The notes: generated by a model from the letters alone, not told the origin. A DNA stretch of 64,000 nucleotides from Salvator merianae (GCA_003586115.2 QVOM02000073.1:30083298-30147297), one strand, 5' to 3'; positions 1-12,779 are shown, counted from the first letter of the stretch. Numbers and translations: made by a program.

Positions 1-29
1 TTTTTCATAAATTATCTAGAAGTAGGCAT

Positions 30-600
30 AAGTAGTAATATAGCAAAGTTTGTTGATGACACCAAATTGTTCAGCATAATAAAATTGAAAGAGATGATGA
101 AGAGCTCCAGATGGATCTCTTGACATTGGATGAGTAGGCAAAAAAGAGGGAAAAACACTTCAGCACATTGGGGCAAAGAACCCAGTTACACCTATAAGCT
201 GATGGGGGGTTGAGCTTTCTATAACAAACCAGGAAAGGTATCCTGGGGTTCAGCTCAATGAAGGTGTCAACCCAGCGTGCAGCAGCAATGGAAAAAGCAA
301 ATTAAATGCTAGGAGTAATTAGGAAGAGAATGAAAAATAACTCACCAACTATTATTCATAAATCTATATAAATCTAGTGAGGCTGCATTTGGAATATTGT
401 GTACAATTCTGCGTTCAAGTGAAGAGGTACATTTTAACCAGGTACCAAATGCCATAAAAAGTTAATGCCTGGTGTGCCTCCACTGGTAAAGGCCAGGAGG
501 CTACCCCACACAGAGGAACTACATGAAAGACCTTACTTCGTCATCTTAAAGAATGGGCAAGTCTATATGGGAGAAGGAGGTTCTTCAGATATTTTGGACG
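30..600 (+). mobile_element. Decayed CR1-clade LINE, 3' part of ORF2
   Basis: No open frame survives, but pieces in different plus-strand frames read like the end of a CR1/L3-type reverse transcriptase. FVDDTKLF (near 50-75) matches the FADD catalytic box of the family. A stretch near 380-410 resembles the conserved [11 protein letters not shown] block that follows the RT domain. Order and spacing agree with a LINE ORF2 C-terminus. The copy is old, with many stops and frameshifts, and it runs off the left edge of the window. It is directly followed by a SINE. L3 versus CR1 assignment is uncertain. Confidence 0.6.
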
Positions 601-604
601 GTCA

Positions 605-865
605 GCCAGTTTGGCCTTTTGGTTAGCGTGTCAGACTCTTATCTGGAACTATCCCGGTCTGAGTCTGCACTCCTGCAGGAAGGCTGCTGGGTGACCTTGG
701 GCTCATCACAGCTCTGATCTGAGTTCTCACAGCCCCACGTACCTCACAGGGTGTCTGTTGTGGGGAGAAGAACAGAAGGTTTGTCAGCCGCTTTGAGTCT
801 CTTCGGGTGAGAAAAGTGGGGTATAAAAACCAACCCTTCTTCTTCTTTTTTTATATGTCAGTATA
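605..865 (+). mobile_element. Sauria-type SINE (tRNA-derived head, Bov-B-like tail)
   Basis: The block has the order typical of squamate Sauria SINEs: a tRNA-like head (about 612-690), the central GTGACCTTGGGCTCATCACA motif (691-710), CCTCACAGGGTG near 742, then the tail CCGCTTTGAGTCTC...GTGGGGTATAAA (789-826) and a TTCTT-type simple 3' end. The tail of this family is shared with Bov-B LINEs, which supply the enzymes for its mobilisation. It is non-coding and transcribed by RNA polymerase III when active. Substitutions show it is not recent. Confidence 0.75.
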
Positions 866-1139
866 AACACCTTGAATTGGACTTAGTAGCAAATTGGTCA
901 TGAGTGCAGTACCTTTAAGATTGGTATAATGTGTGCGTGGCCACAAACTTATGTCAGCAGTCATGCTGTGGCATTCTACACATTATACCAGGGTGCTCCC
1001 CATTATACCAAGGTGCCTTATGAACTCTGCAAAGTTTCCAAGAGTGCTTGGGGGTAATCATGTTCAATAGACCTGCTTACTTCATGGTCCCAAAGTGTGA
1101 CTTAGAGCATTAACAGGAGCACCAGCCATATCAATCGGA

Positions 1140-1500
1140 AACTCCTCCAGAGCCATCACAAATCCATCAGATTACATAAACCTCCGAGAACAGACCATCT
1201 CATTGGGTCCTTCACCCCTGCAGTGAGGAATTGACACTGCAAGCCCAAACTTCACCAGAAAATGGTCCATCCATGAAAATTGACTCACTACAAGTCCATC
1301 TACCAAAGGACCAACATCTTCCCACACTGTAGCAAAGACCAGGTCAAATGTATATCCTGCAACATGGATTGGACCCATGTCATGCTGAGACAGCCCTATT
1401 ATTGTCATGGAGGCCATAAAACCCTGATCTGGCCTACTGGAGGCATCTTCAGCATGGAAACTGAAGTTTCTTAAGACCACTATGGAACAGCTTCCACCAA
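1140..1500 (-). pseudogene. L2-clade LINE endonuclease remnant
   Basis: A 102-aa minus-strand frame (1172-1480) contains GLSQHDMGPIHVAGYTFDLV followed by SQFSWMDHFLVKF. In L2-clade ORF2 proteins the apurinic-like endonuclease carries a similar block (GLSQ..GPTH..GHTLDLVF, then S..SDHF/TDHFLV). The order and spacing match. It is a short internal fragment with no complete domain. A related, more broken plus-strand copy lies at 39870-40260. Confidence 0.6.
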
Positions 1501-3989
1501 CTCAGATAGGGAAGCTGCTGGGTGGCAGGATGAATGGTACACTGACAGAAACCATATTCTATCTGTCTAGCCCAACACAAAGAATGAATGGGTGGGAAAT
1601 AGTTATGAATAGTTTGACTCTATTTCATTAAAATACAACATCAGAAGTTCAGTTTCTAAACTTTTTATTTACCCTCATCCTGCCAGTGCAGCAGAGATTA
1701 TCTCAAAGCTGTAGTCTAATATAGATAATCTGTGTGGAGAAATTCTTAAATCCTGCATTGATTTCCATATCATAGTATCTTTTTTTTTAGGCCTCAGACT
1801 GGTACTGGCCTTTGGGCGCAGACCCTGACGGGTGCTGGCCCAGGGCACTGAGTGTACCCCATGTCATCATCGGCCAAGCAGTGGGACTCTTGATACACAG
1901 ATGGTTCAAAAAAATGAAAGCCAGACTTCCCATGAAAGCTTCACCCCTCCCTCACCATCTTGCCATCCTGATCTGTGGAGAACATCTGCAAATAGGACCT
2001 ATCTCTTCACCAATGTTATAAATACACATACACATAAATGTAACATTCTTCACTGAACGGTATGAGCTGCTGAAATAGCAACTCTGCCCGTGTAATCTCT
2101 AATTGCATGCCTTGTGTTTTAAAAACCACCCACAAAAACTATCACACTAGAATTACAGAAGAATAATAATCATTATCTCGTTCTTGTTGAATTAAAGAAA
2201 TAGCAATTAGCACTGCATTTTACCATTTTAAAAGTATTATGAGCCCATAGGAAAACAAACTCTGTTGTGTCTTCAGATTTGGGAGACTAAGTCAACCAAA
2301 TATCCTTGTGTGCTTTACTTATTTTGGACATTTCGTTGATAACAGTCAAACAGAAAGATGTTTACATTTTGCACTTGAAATCTGGACACATGATATTTTT
2401 CTCTGAAATACAAACAGAAATCATCCACATATTTTTTTCTCTCATTAAATGAAGAATCTGAACTGCAAATAGATTTAAATAGGTTTTTAAAAAGAAAGAA
2501 AACAAAACATTATTCTTCCCCATGCCCCCCAAAATGGGCTTACATTTCTTCCTTGATGCCAAGAACAGCATGCTGGACTAGGATAATATAGATCTGAGCC
2601 CCCATTCCCAAATATCTTTAATTATACTTCAAACAGTTGAGAACAATTATTTTGATTATACCATTTTTATATAACAAAAATTTGCCTTATTATTCTCAAA
2701 CCCACAATACTTTTCATCAGCAGTGACCTGTGTGGGCAGGTTACAATTTGGTGAGAAACTTCTCACCTGATTTTGATACTACCAAACACTTCATTCAAAC
2801 CTTCTGCTGGATCCATAGGTACCAGGTCCAGTGGAAAGGTTGAATAACAGTTTGCTTTTTGTCTTTGATCTTCATATGTCATGGAAAACCAGATCATCAA
2901 AAGGTAATCTGCTGTAACATAGGATCAACCATCTACCAGTTGCTTCTAAATTCCACACATTTAGAGCCTGTTCCCATACTACCATACTCAACTAAAATAA
3001 AATTAAAATTTATTAAATATAGAAGAATTATCAGTAGGCACTATTTAAAATATCTAAAATATTCACATTATGTAGAGTTTGAGCTATTTCAAAATTGTTT
3101 AATAGATCATCTTGTTACCAACATTACAGAAATAAACATGTATAGTGGGACTGCATGCACACACCTACACACATCTAAGGACTGTGGGCTGTAAGGTCAT
3201 AAGGGTATTTGGACCACAGACTGCTATGGAAAGCACCTGAAAAGCTATTTTGTAAAGCTAAAAGCAGACTGTCATTTTGAAAATGGGTTTCTGCATCCCC
3301 TTCTCACCAGCTACTTCAGATTTTATTCAGAAGAAAAAGCAAAGACTGTGAGTCATCAGAAAGAGCCCAAGACAATCAGCATAGCAATATAAGGTTATTC
3401 TAAGGCAAGCCTTTGTCTAGCTTTGTCATCTCGCTTTCATTTTTAACTCTACCAGGCAGCTGCTGGAGTAATACAATCATCTCACCCAATCTGTTTTCAC
3501 ATCTGGAGGAGTAGCTGAAAGGTTTGTCATTATCTTTACTTGGTTTGTGTCATCTCGGGTGATTGTCCAGACTGATTGACTTATTGTCACCTTTATTTGC
3601 ATGTTCCCTTCTTTACTAGTAGCAAGCTGGGACATGACTTTTGGTAAGCCCACATTTCCTCCCTGATTGACAGCCTTTGTGTTTTGAATGTCATTTCTGA
3701 CCAATCAAACTTGTAGTTTTTCAATGTGCTTTGCCACCAACCCCCTGATTCTTCCTCTCCTAAACTTAGTCAAAAGGATTCAGAAAGTGTCAATTTTGCC
3801 CCATTTATTGGATGGTTTGCACTGAACATCACACCAGATGTGGCCTTCCCCTCATTATCCTTGCTGAAACATTTATTTTACTGGACATCATTGGAATTCA
3901 CATCGCTGAAGTTTACTCAATATTAATAAAGAACGTGCTGCAAGATCATTCCAGAGCCTCAAGCATACTCTTTCTCCTTGCTCCCATAC
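1501..3989. other. No recognisable gene or repeat (about 2.5 kb)
   Basis: AT-rich sequence with only short chance frames on both strands. I see no domain, terminal inverted repeat or tandem array. A 111-aa frame at 2859-3194 has no motif I recognise and is judged random. Confidence 0.5.
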
Positions 3990-4436
3990 GAGCCGGTATT
4001 GATCTGAGGTCTTGGGGCCTGAGAAAACCCATTGCCTCTTTCACCTCCTCTTGCAACCAAAGAGAGAAGGCCTGTTTCTCATGAAGAGCACTCATGCACT
4101 GCTCTGCAGCTCAGCTCCAGCTGAATATCAATTTTCCACTGCTCTGCAACTTTGCTACCACTGAATCACTTGGGAAGAGGGATCTCCCTCTCTCTCTGCT
4201 TCTGGCTACTGAACATCTAAGCTGGCTACTGGAGTCCTGCTGCAGACCCAAGGATCCCTATTCATGGTACATGACATTTAAGTGTTGCCTTGTCCACCCT
4301 TAAGCATGTACTGTGAATAAATCTGATGATTTGTAGTGGTGTTCTCCTTGGCTCTGTCCTATGAGCCCAATTGTCTCTGTTGCCTTGCCATTTGGCTTAC
4401 AAGTCTTACTAATAGAGAACCTGCTGTACTGTACAT
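3990..4436 (+). mobile_element. Possible endogenous-retrovirus LTR, 3' part
   Basis: A polyadenylation signal AATAAA lies at 4316-4321, followed by about 115 bases of T-rich sequence that ends in TACA. This is immediately followed by a sequence resembling a retroviral primer-binding site (4438-4455). The arrangement U3-AATAAA-U5-CA-PBS is that of a 5' LTR. I could not place the 5' boundary, a TATA box or a target duplication, and no gag-like frame follows. The start given is arbitrary. It could be chance similarity. Confidence 0.33.
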
Positions 4437-4437
4437 T

Positions 4438-4455
4438 TGGTACCCAAGCGTTGGA
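4438..4455 (+). promoter_or_regulatory. Candidate retroviral primer-binding site
   Basis: TGGTACCCAAGCGTTGGA starts three bases after a TACA that would close an LTR. It differs by a few bases from the TGG.GCCCAACGTGGG type of site used by lysine-tRNA-primed retroviruses. The call depends on the neighbouring LTR being real. Confidence 0.3.
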
Positions 4456-7100
4456 CTCTGTGCAGTGCAGAGATCCATTTGATAGTGGGAAGCAGGTCCT
4501 CTCCACTTTTTCCTTTCTAGCCTAGCAAAGACTTTAGGAAGAGAAGACTGGAGGGTGAGAACCAATTCTGTTGCTCCCTTTTTTGTTTGTTTTGTTTTTG
4601 TCAGCTGAAAAGTAGGACCAGGTTGAGAGGTCTGAGCATCAACATCTGGGATCTGAAGCTGAGACAGAAAGTGCTTTCAAAGGAATTCAATTACTGGTTA
4701 AATTGGGTGGAGGGTATTACTGGGAATGCAACCAAATTTAGGAACCTTTTAGTGATCTCTATTAAATACTAAAACACAAGCCACTCCAAAAAGAAACCTT
4801 GCTATAGCCTGTTCTGTGCTTTGTCTGCCTTAGTAACCTGTCTGCACAGCTCTCACTATACTGGAACTAGTGAACTCATCTAAAAGTACCACAGTAAAGC
4901 TCAGCCACTGAAGACCTAAACTGTAACTTTGTCTTTTTGATAACCTTTTGTCAAAATCTAAATGCCAACTTATCGACCCATTGTTGCTTTGCCTTATCTG
5001 CCTTTGTATTTCACAGACGATCACTTGCCTTTTTCAGCTTGCATTGTAGTATTGCTATTTATTTATTTATTTATTTTTGGTTTAATAAAGATGGTCAGAT
5101 TATGCATTATATCATTCCTCAGAACTCTTTTCTCCTTCTCTAAGAACACACACCAGTCAATTGCATTCTACCTCGGACAGTTTGTAAAACCAAGCTATTA
5201 ACCTTATTTCCCACTGAAATCACTGGACATGAGTAATTCACTGCTAAACCAGTTTATTCCCTTTACAGTCTCCTACTGGAAAATCACTGCAATGGTCTGA
5301 AATCGTGGAATAACTAATTGCAATGGCCCACAACCAGACCTCCTCTATGTTCATGACTGACCTCTGGGATTCTGTGCCTTTTGATACTTGCAAGGTGCCT
5401 ACTGTTATATCTTTGGGGACTTTAATAAAAAAAACTAGACATTATCCATGAAAATGCTGTTCTATCTCACTCATTTTTGCTAATAACTTCTCAACGATTT
5501 TAAACAGTATGTAGAAATGAATATCTCACACTATTTCATGGTCACATCCTCAAGTGGCTGAACATGTGTAGTTCATGTGAAACTTCCCACGCTGATAGTT
5601 TGAATGCCTGCATTTCAAAATTAATAAAAAATCTCTTTGTGATCTTGAGCACCTACTTTCAGTCAGAGTGGACAAATTGAGCAGAGGACCTCAGGGAGCA
5701 GGTGCTGGAGCCTAGCAATGGAAGTCATCTCCGAGATAGACTTCCTAAACCTCCCTGTTAAAACATATATTCTGTACAATTCAAGCTACATTGCTGTCCT
5801 CAGACGTTATGAACAATGATCTTTCATCACTAGTATTTAAATGCAAGTCAATTGTGAGTTAGTCAATCTCTGTAAACAGAATAGCAGAACCATCTTGTTA
5901 TCTTTTAATCGGGGAGAAAAAAGCCACAATTGGTGGCCTTGAAACAACATCATATATTTGGTATGGAGCTGTTTGTTCACTAGTTTTCATATTTCAGAAC
6001 TGTTCTTTAATCCATAGGTTTGAAAATGCTTCTGCCCGCTTGTGAAAAAGTTTTGACTTGGGCTATGTTTTGATGTTTAACTCACAGCAAGGCTGTTTCG
6101 AGGTGGGGTATAAAAGCCTGGATTATATCAGGGTTAAAATGGCAGCCACCATGTACATGGAATATTAATTGTGCACTTCTAGGTATTAATACCACGATGT
6201 AAACATCATGACATCATGTGAGCAAGTGTCCAGACTAGGTAATTTTTTTTGCTTGCCTTACCCTGTTGCTCAGCCATCTTTTTTTTTTAATATTGCTAAA
6301 CAGTGTAATATTTAGGCATTTTCTGGAGGCAGCCCAAATATTTTAGATATTTCAAGCACAGTACAGTATTTCTTAAATAAAAAATATAATTTACTTTTCA
6401 ATACTTGCTTTTCAATACTTTTGATATTTGCTTATAGAAACCTTCAGGATATGAGGTTGACTATAAAGCAGCCATTTTCACAGTATAGTAGATAAAACTT
6501 CACATTGATTAAAGTAATATCAACATGTTGTTTCTGAGCTTTATAACACGTCTTCCTGTAGTGTTTTAGAAAGTGCTGAAGTTAGCATAATTTACAGTGT
6601 TTACATTTGTGATTTCTGCCTTTTATCATGTTCCTTTCTAGTTTCTTCCCTTTTTTCATTAACAACCAAAGCAAGAGAGTATAATCACTACCAATACACT
6701 ATTTAAATGTAATGAATAGTTTCAGTTAAGCATTTTTAGAAGTAGAGAAAGTTATCAACATATTACACAGCTGCATTTTGGTTTGTTTATTGGCGTCTGG
6801 ACAGAATGCAACTTATAAATAGATTCATGACCACTATGAATAGTAATCAGTTCATTTTAAGATATTGTTTCCAAATATTTTAAATTCAATATATGTTAAT
6901 TAGAAAAACTAAATAACTTGTCATTCGAACAATGGAACCAGTTTTTCTTTATAGTTAATAAGAATGTGTTTTCTCAATAAGACATGTTATAGTAATATTT
7001 CTACCTAGTAAAAGTCAATATGGAAAATATTTTCAGGTTACTGTAAAAGGTATAATGCAATCATATTGATTAATTGTGTATCCTTCCTTCCTTCCTGGCC
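4456..7100. other. No recognisable gene; AT-rich
   Basis: Short frames only. There is a small TTTA run near 5057-5078 and A/T homopolymers near 6242-6290. No retroviral internal gene is visible after the possible LTR. Confidence 0.5.
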
Positions 7101-7102
7101 TA

Positions 7103-7495
7103 CTATCCAGTGTTCAAGATTGCAATGGAATTAGTATAGGCAGGTGAGTGCAGGTGGTGGCAGGCCACCAGACCAAAGATGATAACAGTGTCTCTGAGCA
7201 TACAGTGTTTATTAGGCAATATTGCAGCCAGCTGATAGTGAACCACAAAGAAGGAAGCAAAATTTTCACTTTTAAAGCAAACCTCTCGGTCCCTCACAGC
7301 CTCTGCTGTCTCAGCATGTCCTTGAAAATCTTCTCCCAGACCTAAATCTGTCACCTCACATTCCTGCATTACATCAGCCCAGGTGAATAAAGGGTTTAAC
7401 CAAATCAATATAGTGTCAACCATAACAAATTTAAACCGCTTTCCTTGTTGTATGTTACTCATAGGCTTTGTTAGTAGTCCACACCATGCTGGCAA
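7103..7495 (-). other. Unrecognised 130-aa open frame
   Basis: This is one of the longer frames outside LINEs and simple repeats. The protein has hydrophobic patches but no motif I can name. Its first codons lie inside the palindromic element at 7460-7577, so the apparent start comes from a repeat. The sense of the remaining frame is unclear. It may be a chance frame or antisense to a decayed element. Confidence 0.2.
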
Positions 7496-7577
7496 ACTTT
7501 CCTTTGTTCTGACTCTATTTCAGTTAGGATCAAAGGAAGTTTTGCCAGTGTGGTGTGGGCTTCAAACAAAGCCTACG
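7460..7577. mobile_element. Palindromic MITE, family E, copy 1
   Basis: A 118-bp inverted repeat. The left end CATAGGCTTTGTT pairs with AACAAAGCCTACG at the right, and an inner pair ATGCTGGCAAACTTTCCTTTG / CAAAGGAAGTTTTGCCAGTG flanks a short loop. The same inner hairpin occurs at 17349-17466. No coding capacity and no clear target duplication. Most likely a non-autonomous DNA transposon. Confidence 0.6.
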
Positions 7578-7867
7578 AACTGGCAAACAATGTGAGAAGA
7601 GGCTTCCACTAGAGGCAGTGATGCTATTTCCCAGTGAAAAAATAGTCCTGAAATCGTCTTTGGTTTTGGTAAATATGAAAAAAATGAACAGTTACACATG
7701 CATTTTTTAGCATCCATGAATACAGGTTAGGCAGCACTGTCTGGCCAAGGGAGACACATGCAAAAGCACTTCCCCTGTACTACATTCCTTGGTGGATATT
7801 AGACAAAGAAAACTTATGCTACCACAAATCATGTTATTTTGGAAATACCCATAGCTTCATTCATGGT

Positions 7868-8229
7868 TAGGGATGCACACGAAAAAAAAAATCATTTTCA
7901 ATTCGTTTTTGAATGAAAATCTGTATGTTCATTTCATCAGCTAATTTTGTTGTCAAAAAAATGTATTTTTCGCATTCATTTTCGCATTTTTTGCATTCAT
8001 TTTTGCATTTTTCGCATTCGTTTTCCAATTAAAAATCCCATTGAAAATGCCATTGAAAATGCCATTTTCATGGTTTAAACAGAGCGAAAACTGCAAAAAT
8101 CCAATGAATTTTATTTTTCGCAAAAGAATAGGCTTTTTCGTTTTTGTTCAAAAACTGTAAATGCGAAAATTTGCGAAAATGAAATTTTGAATGAATTTTC
8201 AAACACAAATTGAAATTTGCCCATCCCTA
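7868..8229. mobile_element. Non-autonomous hAT element, family A, copy 1
   Basis: Starts TAGGGATGCACACGAA and ends TTTGCCCATCCCTA, forming terminal inverted repeats. Flanking octamers TTCATGGT (7860-7867) and CTCATGTT (8230-8237) agree at six of eight positions, compatible with the 8-bp duplication of hAT transposition. The inside is rich in TTTTCGCATT and GAAAATGC words on both strands, making it partly self-complementary. No transposase frame. Close relative at 32322-32651. Confidence 0.7.
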
Positions 8230-9957
8230 CTCATGTTGAGCATCCTAAACAAGCATACCTAAATGTGTTTAGGAAATGGACCATATTAATTTCCTTCTTT
8301 GGGACGTGTATTTCTTTATATATTAACCATCTGAATGGTAATTACTACTACTACTATTACTTCCTCCACCATCACCACTACTACAAGACTGGCTGCATTG
8401 GGGTTTATATAAAAAATAAGAAATACAATGCCAAAGAAACTCTCCAAATATAACACTATACGGAATAAAAATGCAAAACATTAAAATATCACAACTTCAT
8501 ACAATTATAACATATAAACCAAGAGGTATTGTAATATAATGCACCTGAGGAAAGCAAGCAGATGGGAGAATGAGTAAGCAACTGCAAGAAAGAGTTAGTA
8601 AAATGATGAGAGAGCACAATGAGTGCCTGACTTAAGAAAAGACAACATTACAACCAGCTGTGTTCAGTAGCGTAGCAGGGTCAGGAAACAAAGTCCAGAA
8701 AGGCCCAGAATTGCAACAAATCACCCTGGTTCCAAAGAAGATTGGGAGGGGTTCAGGAGTCCTATGGTCTGGGTCATGGCAAGGCCTAGACTGGAATAGC
8801 ACCATCTGCACAGCAACAGACCCTGTGCTGGTCATGAAGCATGCATGAGCTTTGGAGCTGGCTTCCAAAGCTCCAATGGCCAGGAGCTAAAGTTCTGGCA
8901 TCGAGACCTGAAAAACTCATTTCAGTGGCACAAAAAAATGGTATGTCACTGACATGGAGACATGTCCCATCTGCACACCTACAAGATTTAGATTACTTCC
9001 TAGTGGTATGACAGGACACCTTGCTATCAAGGTGTACCAGAATCTAAATGAGGAGCCTATTAGCAAGGAAGGTCCTGAAGCCAACAGGTTGACCCTTAGA
9101 GACAGTAGTGTGTGGCCTTCAAGTTCTCATTCCACCTCTAATTCCACCTTCCTAGTCCAGAATATTCATGAGAGGGGGAGGGACAGATTAAAGTGTGAAC
9201 TATGTGTAATGTGTGTTTACATGGTCTCAGTCTATAAAGGAGATGAGTGAAAAGGTACATACAGTTATGCACAATGATGTCAGAGTGGATAAGGAGAATT
9301 TTTTTCTTTCCTTTCTAGAATCCTAGCACTAGTGATTGCTCAATGAGAGTAGACAAAATTAGTTTTTGATTGTTTGACACAGTACAGAACTAAAATGTTG
9401 AATTCACTACTACAGTATGTGTTGTCATCCATTAACCATAGTTTTCAGTGTGAATTAAGGAGGATACCCATAGGAACCTGTGTGCTGCTTAAGGCCAACT
9501 GCTAGGACATTTGGAAGCAAGGGGCATCTGCTTGTGCCCTGTTTGTGAGTTTCCATATGCAACTGGTGGTCACCGTGAGAACAGACAGCTGGACTAGTCT
9601 GAACAGAATAACTCCATTTTTTTCTTCCCACCCACAAGGACCAGCTACACATGGCCAGAGATGTATGTATATGCAAATCAATCAGCTCGGTATAGATTGT
9701 ACAAGAGACAAAACTAGCATGTCCTGAGGAAAAATACTATTTGGGTAAATTCACTGATCAGCTCCTGAATAACTGGAAAAAGTTTATTGTGGACTGTGTT
9801 GTGTCACCCTAGAAATGAATTAATGTGTCCCTTCAGCAAGAACCCACTGGAAGCTTTTGGTTTTCCAAATGGATCTTTTGATTATGTTTTGACTCCTTGC
9901 TCAGGCAATGCAAGAATGCTATTTTTTTTCTTCTTCCCCCCCTGCTTAAGATGGTTA
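8230..9957. other. No recognisable gene; minor repeats
   Basis: Holds a short imperfect ACT run (8343-8366). At 8667 the sequence CAGTAGCGTAGCAGGGTCAGG resembles one end of the hAT micro-element at 31087-31145, but I found no matching right end. The 98-aa frame at 8954-9250 has no recognisable motif. Confidence 0.45.
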
Positions 9958-9965
9958 CCTATAAG

Positions 9966-10160
9966 CAGCAATGGTTCATTGCTTTAAGCATGGGTGTTCA
10001 CATGTCTCTGGAAGGGGAGATCGCTGGCTGCAGGGTCTCCATTTTGCTGCAGCAGGCCACTGTGCAAGACCTGTCCAGGGAGGGGTGTGTTTTCATGGCC
10101 AGTGATCTCCCCTTCCAGCAACATGCAATCACTCACACATAAAGTGATGAGTCATCGCTG
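9966..10160. mobile_element. hAT MITE, family D, copy 1, exact 8-bp duplication
   Basis: A 195-bp element starting CAGCAATGGTTCATTGCTTT and ending in CATCGCTG. It is flanked by identical octamers CCTATAAG at 9958-9965 and 10161-10168. Internal inverted pair: GGAAGGGGAGATCGCTGGC near 10010 and GCCAGTGATCTCCCCTTCC near 10100. The 8-bp duplication and CAG...CTG ends are hallmarks of the hAT superfamily. Non-coding, so it needs a transposase from elsewhere. A sister copy lies at 17840-18017. Confidence 0.85.
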
Positions 10161-10354
10161 CCTATAAGCATCTGCCTTACTGAGCTTCTTATTCCCTTTG
10201 GCTCTTAGGCTACATCACCAGTTACCAATGTGAGAGGGCTCCACAGGTTCAAGCAGACTTTCCACTGTTGCTCTGTCTCCATTTTTAGCAATAGCAGTTA
10301 CCTCATGGAGACTGTGCTAGCCTTTTTTTTAAAAAAAAAAAAGGATCCATCATA

Positions 10355-10590
10355 GAAAATGGCTACCACGCGAGCATGGGAACTGGTGAGTGCGCACTTA
10401 CAGGCATTTCATGCCATTGAAATAGACAGTAGTACACACTGTGGCAGAGCGGAAACAGGCACCCAGACAGGTAAGGGCCTGCACTTGCCTTGCGATTCTG
10501 CCTTACCATTTGACAGGAATGGTGAGGAAACTGGAATCTAAACAAGTTCCTGCATTTTCCTCTTGCCAACTGGAGGCCACAGTCTCCTCC
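10355..10590. repeat. Dispersed repeat family F, copy 1
   Basis: Shares blocks in the same order and orientation with 11535-11745: GACAGGTAAGG..., then ATCTAAACAAG, then CATTTTCCTCTTGCC. Similarity is patchy, as expected for old copies. Ends are not defined. Probably an internal part of a DNA transposon. Confidence 0.5.
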
Positions 10591-11307
10591 TATCTGTGCA
10601 TTATGGGAACTAAGATGACATACTCCAAAAATGAAAACAGGGATGAAAAGTTTAAAGCAGAGTCAGGCTGAGAGAGGACAGTAGAAAGTCTGTACTTTTA
10701 CTGCTACAGTGGATACTATGATCAAACTGAAATTGATCATGGATTTTGCTCTGGCTAGCAAATATGCCCCACTAACAGTTTCAACCATACAACGGTAATA
10801 GTTAAACAGGGCAATATAATCCACCCATTTTAGTGAACAGTCTTCCTAATATTATAATTCCTTCAGCTATTGCTTCCAGTCCTCCAAAATTTACACCTTA
10901 GTGAAGATTGCCTTCATCCACAAACGCTCTTGCCAATGAGTGTTTTATTACCTCTGATATAATTTCTCTCTCTTTTGCGAAGATGTCTGTAAGTTGGTGG
11001 AAAGTTTGAAGACCAAGCTTGAATCCTTATCAGTACCACATAACCTTGAGTGTTGTGCACAGAAACAACAGATCCCTTCTTAGTACAGCTCTCAGCTCTG
11101 CTAAAAGCAATAGGTTTTTCTGGTTGCCATTACCTTTTTTTGGAAGAGCTAACAGAGATCCCCATCTGCCACACACTTGCTCAGCAGATTTAACAATCTT
11201 TTTGAATAAACCTAACAGCAAGAGTTAGGGCAATAAACTGCAGAGTATCTTCTCTTGGGCTCAGCTGCTAAGATGCCACTGTAGTAAAGTTGTTAAGTCA
11301 TCCTTTG
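10591..11307. other. No recognisable gene
   Basis: Only frames under 80 codons and no repeat I can name. Confidence 0.5.
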
Positions 11308-11450
11308 ACTGCATCTAGACGGGGTTTAAAACCAGAGATTATCCCAGCACTGTATTGGGATTGCCATATGTATCGGTGGCAATTCCAACATAGTCCTGAG
11401 ATGTATAAATGAAATCCTGGAATAAGTTATTGAAAGAAAAAAGAGCACTG
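11308..11450. mobile_element. Family G element, left end
   Basis: TGACTGCATCTAGACGGGGT followed by TTAAAACC resembles the left end of the element at 50052-50308 (GGCTGCATCCAGACAGGGTTAAAA). The right end is not certain. No coding capacity. Confidence 0.4.
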
Positions 11451-11534
11451 AACTTGGTTTTTCTCACAGAGTGATACAACTTACTTTGTCTGACGCTTTA
11501 TTCCAGTTATTTTGTTAAGGAAAATACCCACTGT

Positions 11535-11745
11535 GCAAGCATTGGGGAGAAAACCAACTGAAACTGGGGGCAGGCACTTTTGTACTTCCAGGTATTTTGC
11601 TCCATCAAAGCTTCACAGGAGCAAGTGCCAGACAAGGTAAGGACCCAGACTTGCTTCATAATTTCATCCTGTTGTGTGGCAGAGACAGCAAAAGGCAATT
11701 GTGGGATCTAAACAAGATCCCACATTTTCCTCTCGCCTTTGGAAG
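11535..11745. repeat. Dispersed repeat family F, copy 2
   Basis: Second copy of the repeat at 10355-10590, same orientation, about 1.2 kb away. Best shared words are GACAAGGTAAGGACC, ATCTAAACAAG and CACATTTTCCTCTCGCC. Confidence 0.5.
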
Positions 11746-12433
11746 CAGCCTTTGACTCAAAACACCAGGGGAAAAAAAGACTTCTCATTATGTTTAACCA
11801 GCATACTATTCCAGACATTCTATATCAGACTCTTTTTAGCTGGCTTTCAAATATATCTGCAGCCAGTGTGGGAATCATTGTCATCTCAGAGAGTTTTAAA
11901 TAGGCATTCTAAGACTACCACAGAGAGTAAGTCCTGTAAAGACAGGCAGCAATAGGGAGTTTCATCCCACATGCAGCACCTGTCCATAGAGCACTACATT
12001 TGATAAGACTGAACTCTACAGATCAAAACATTAGAGATGATAGCAAATTTCCTACCAGTGTCACTGACAGGATACCCAAAGTTCTGGGAAAAGATCTACC
12101 TTTGCCCAGCATTGGTCCCTCATTGTGTGACTTTCCTTATACTCAGAAACTCAACAGATGTGGCAAGACAATCCTCCATCAAACTCTTATTCATACTTTG
12201 AATGCTTCACGTTCTCATAGTGGAACACCTTCCGGAAGACAATCCTTGCCTAATAAGATTTCAGTTGCATATGACTTAAAGGTAGACTTGAGGTGTCCAA
12301 CTCTCCTATTTCCATTTGTCTCCTAGTTGGGGTCCATCATTACGTCTTTGGCCCAGGAGATTCCTGAAGCTGTGAAACCTGGTAGCTCTATTTTTTTTTT
12401 TCTTTTCCCATCTTTACACAGAAATTAGGAATA
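11746..12433. other. No recognisable gene
   Basis: A 108-aa frame (12000-12326) has no recognisable motif. No inverted or tandem repeat seen. Confidence 0.45.
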
Positions 12434-12434
12434 A

Positions 12435-12550
12435 GGGCCACACTCAGATGTCACTTACTTATTCCGCTATATATGCATATTCCAGAATAAAGCATCTCCT
12501 CTCATGCAGACCAAACAACTGCATGAGAATATTAGGAGCAACCTGAATAG
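12435..12550. mobile_element. Family G hairpin MITE, partial copy
   Basis: Contains GTCACTTACTTATTCCGCTA and TATTCCAGAATAAAGCAT, which match the left arm of the hairpin element at 49483-49605. The right arm is missing or diverged. Confidence 0.5.
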
Positions 12551-12779
12551 TCATACCATCCTTCTATGATTGTTGGGGGATGGCTGCTAGGAACAGTGCT
12601 TTCTCTTTAATAACCCCCTTTTTATAGGACACTCCCTCAGAGGAATTGCACCAGGTATCTTCTTTTGACGCTTGTAGGTAACAGGTGAAATTGCACCTTT
12701 TATTCCAGATATTTGGCAATTAGATCATATTTGGCAGTTACTCGATTACAATAAAATATTTTTATTTTTTAGCTAAATT

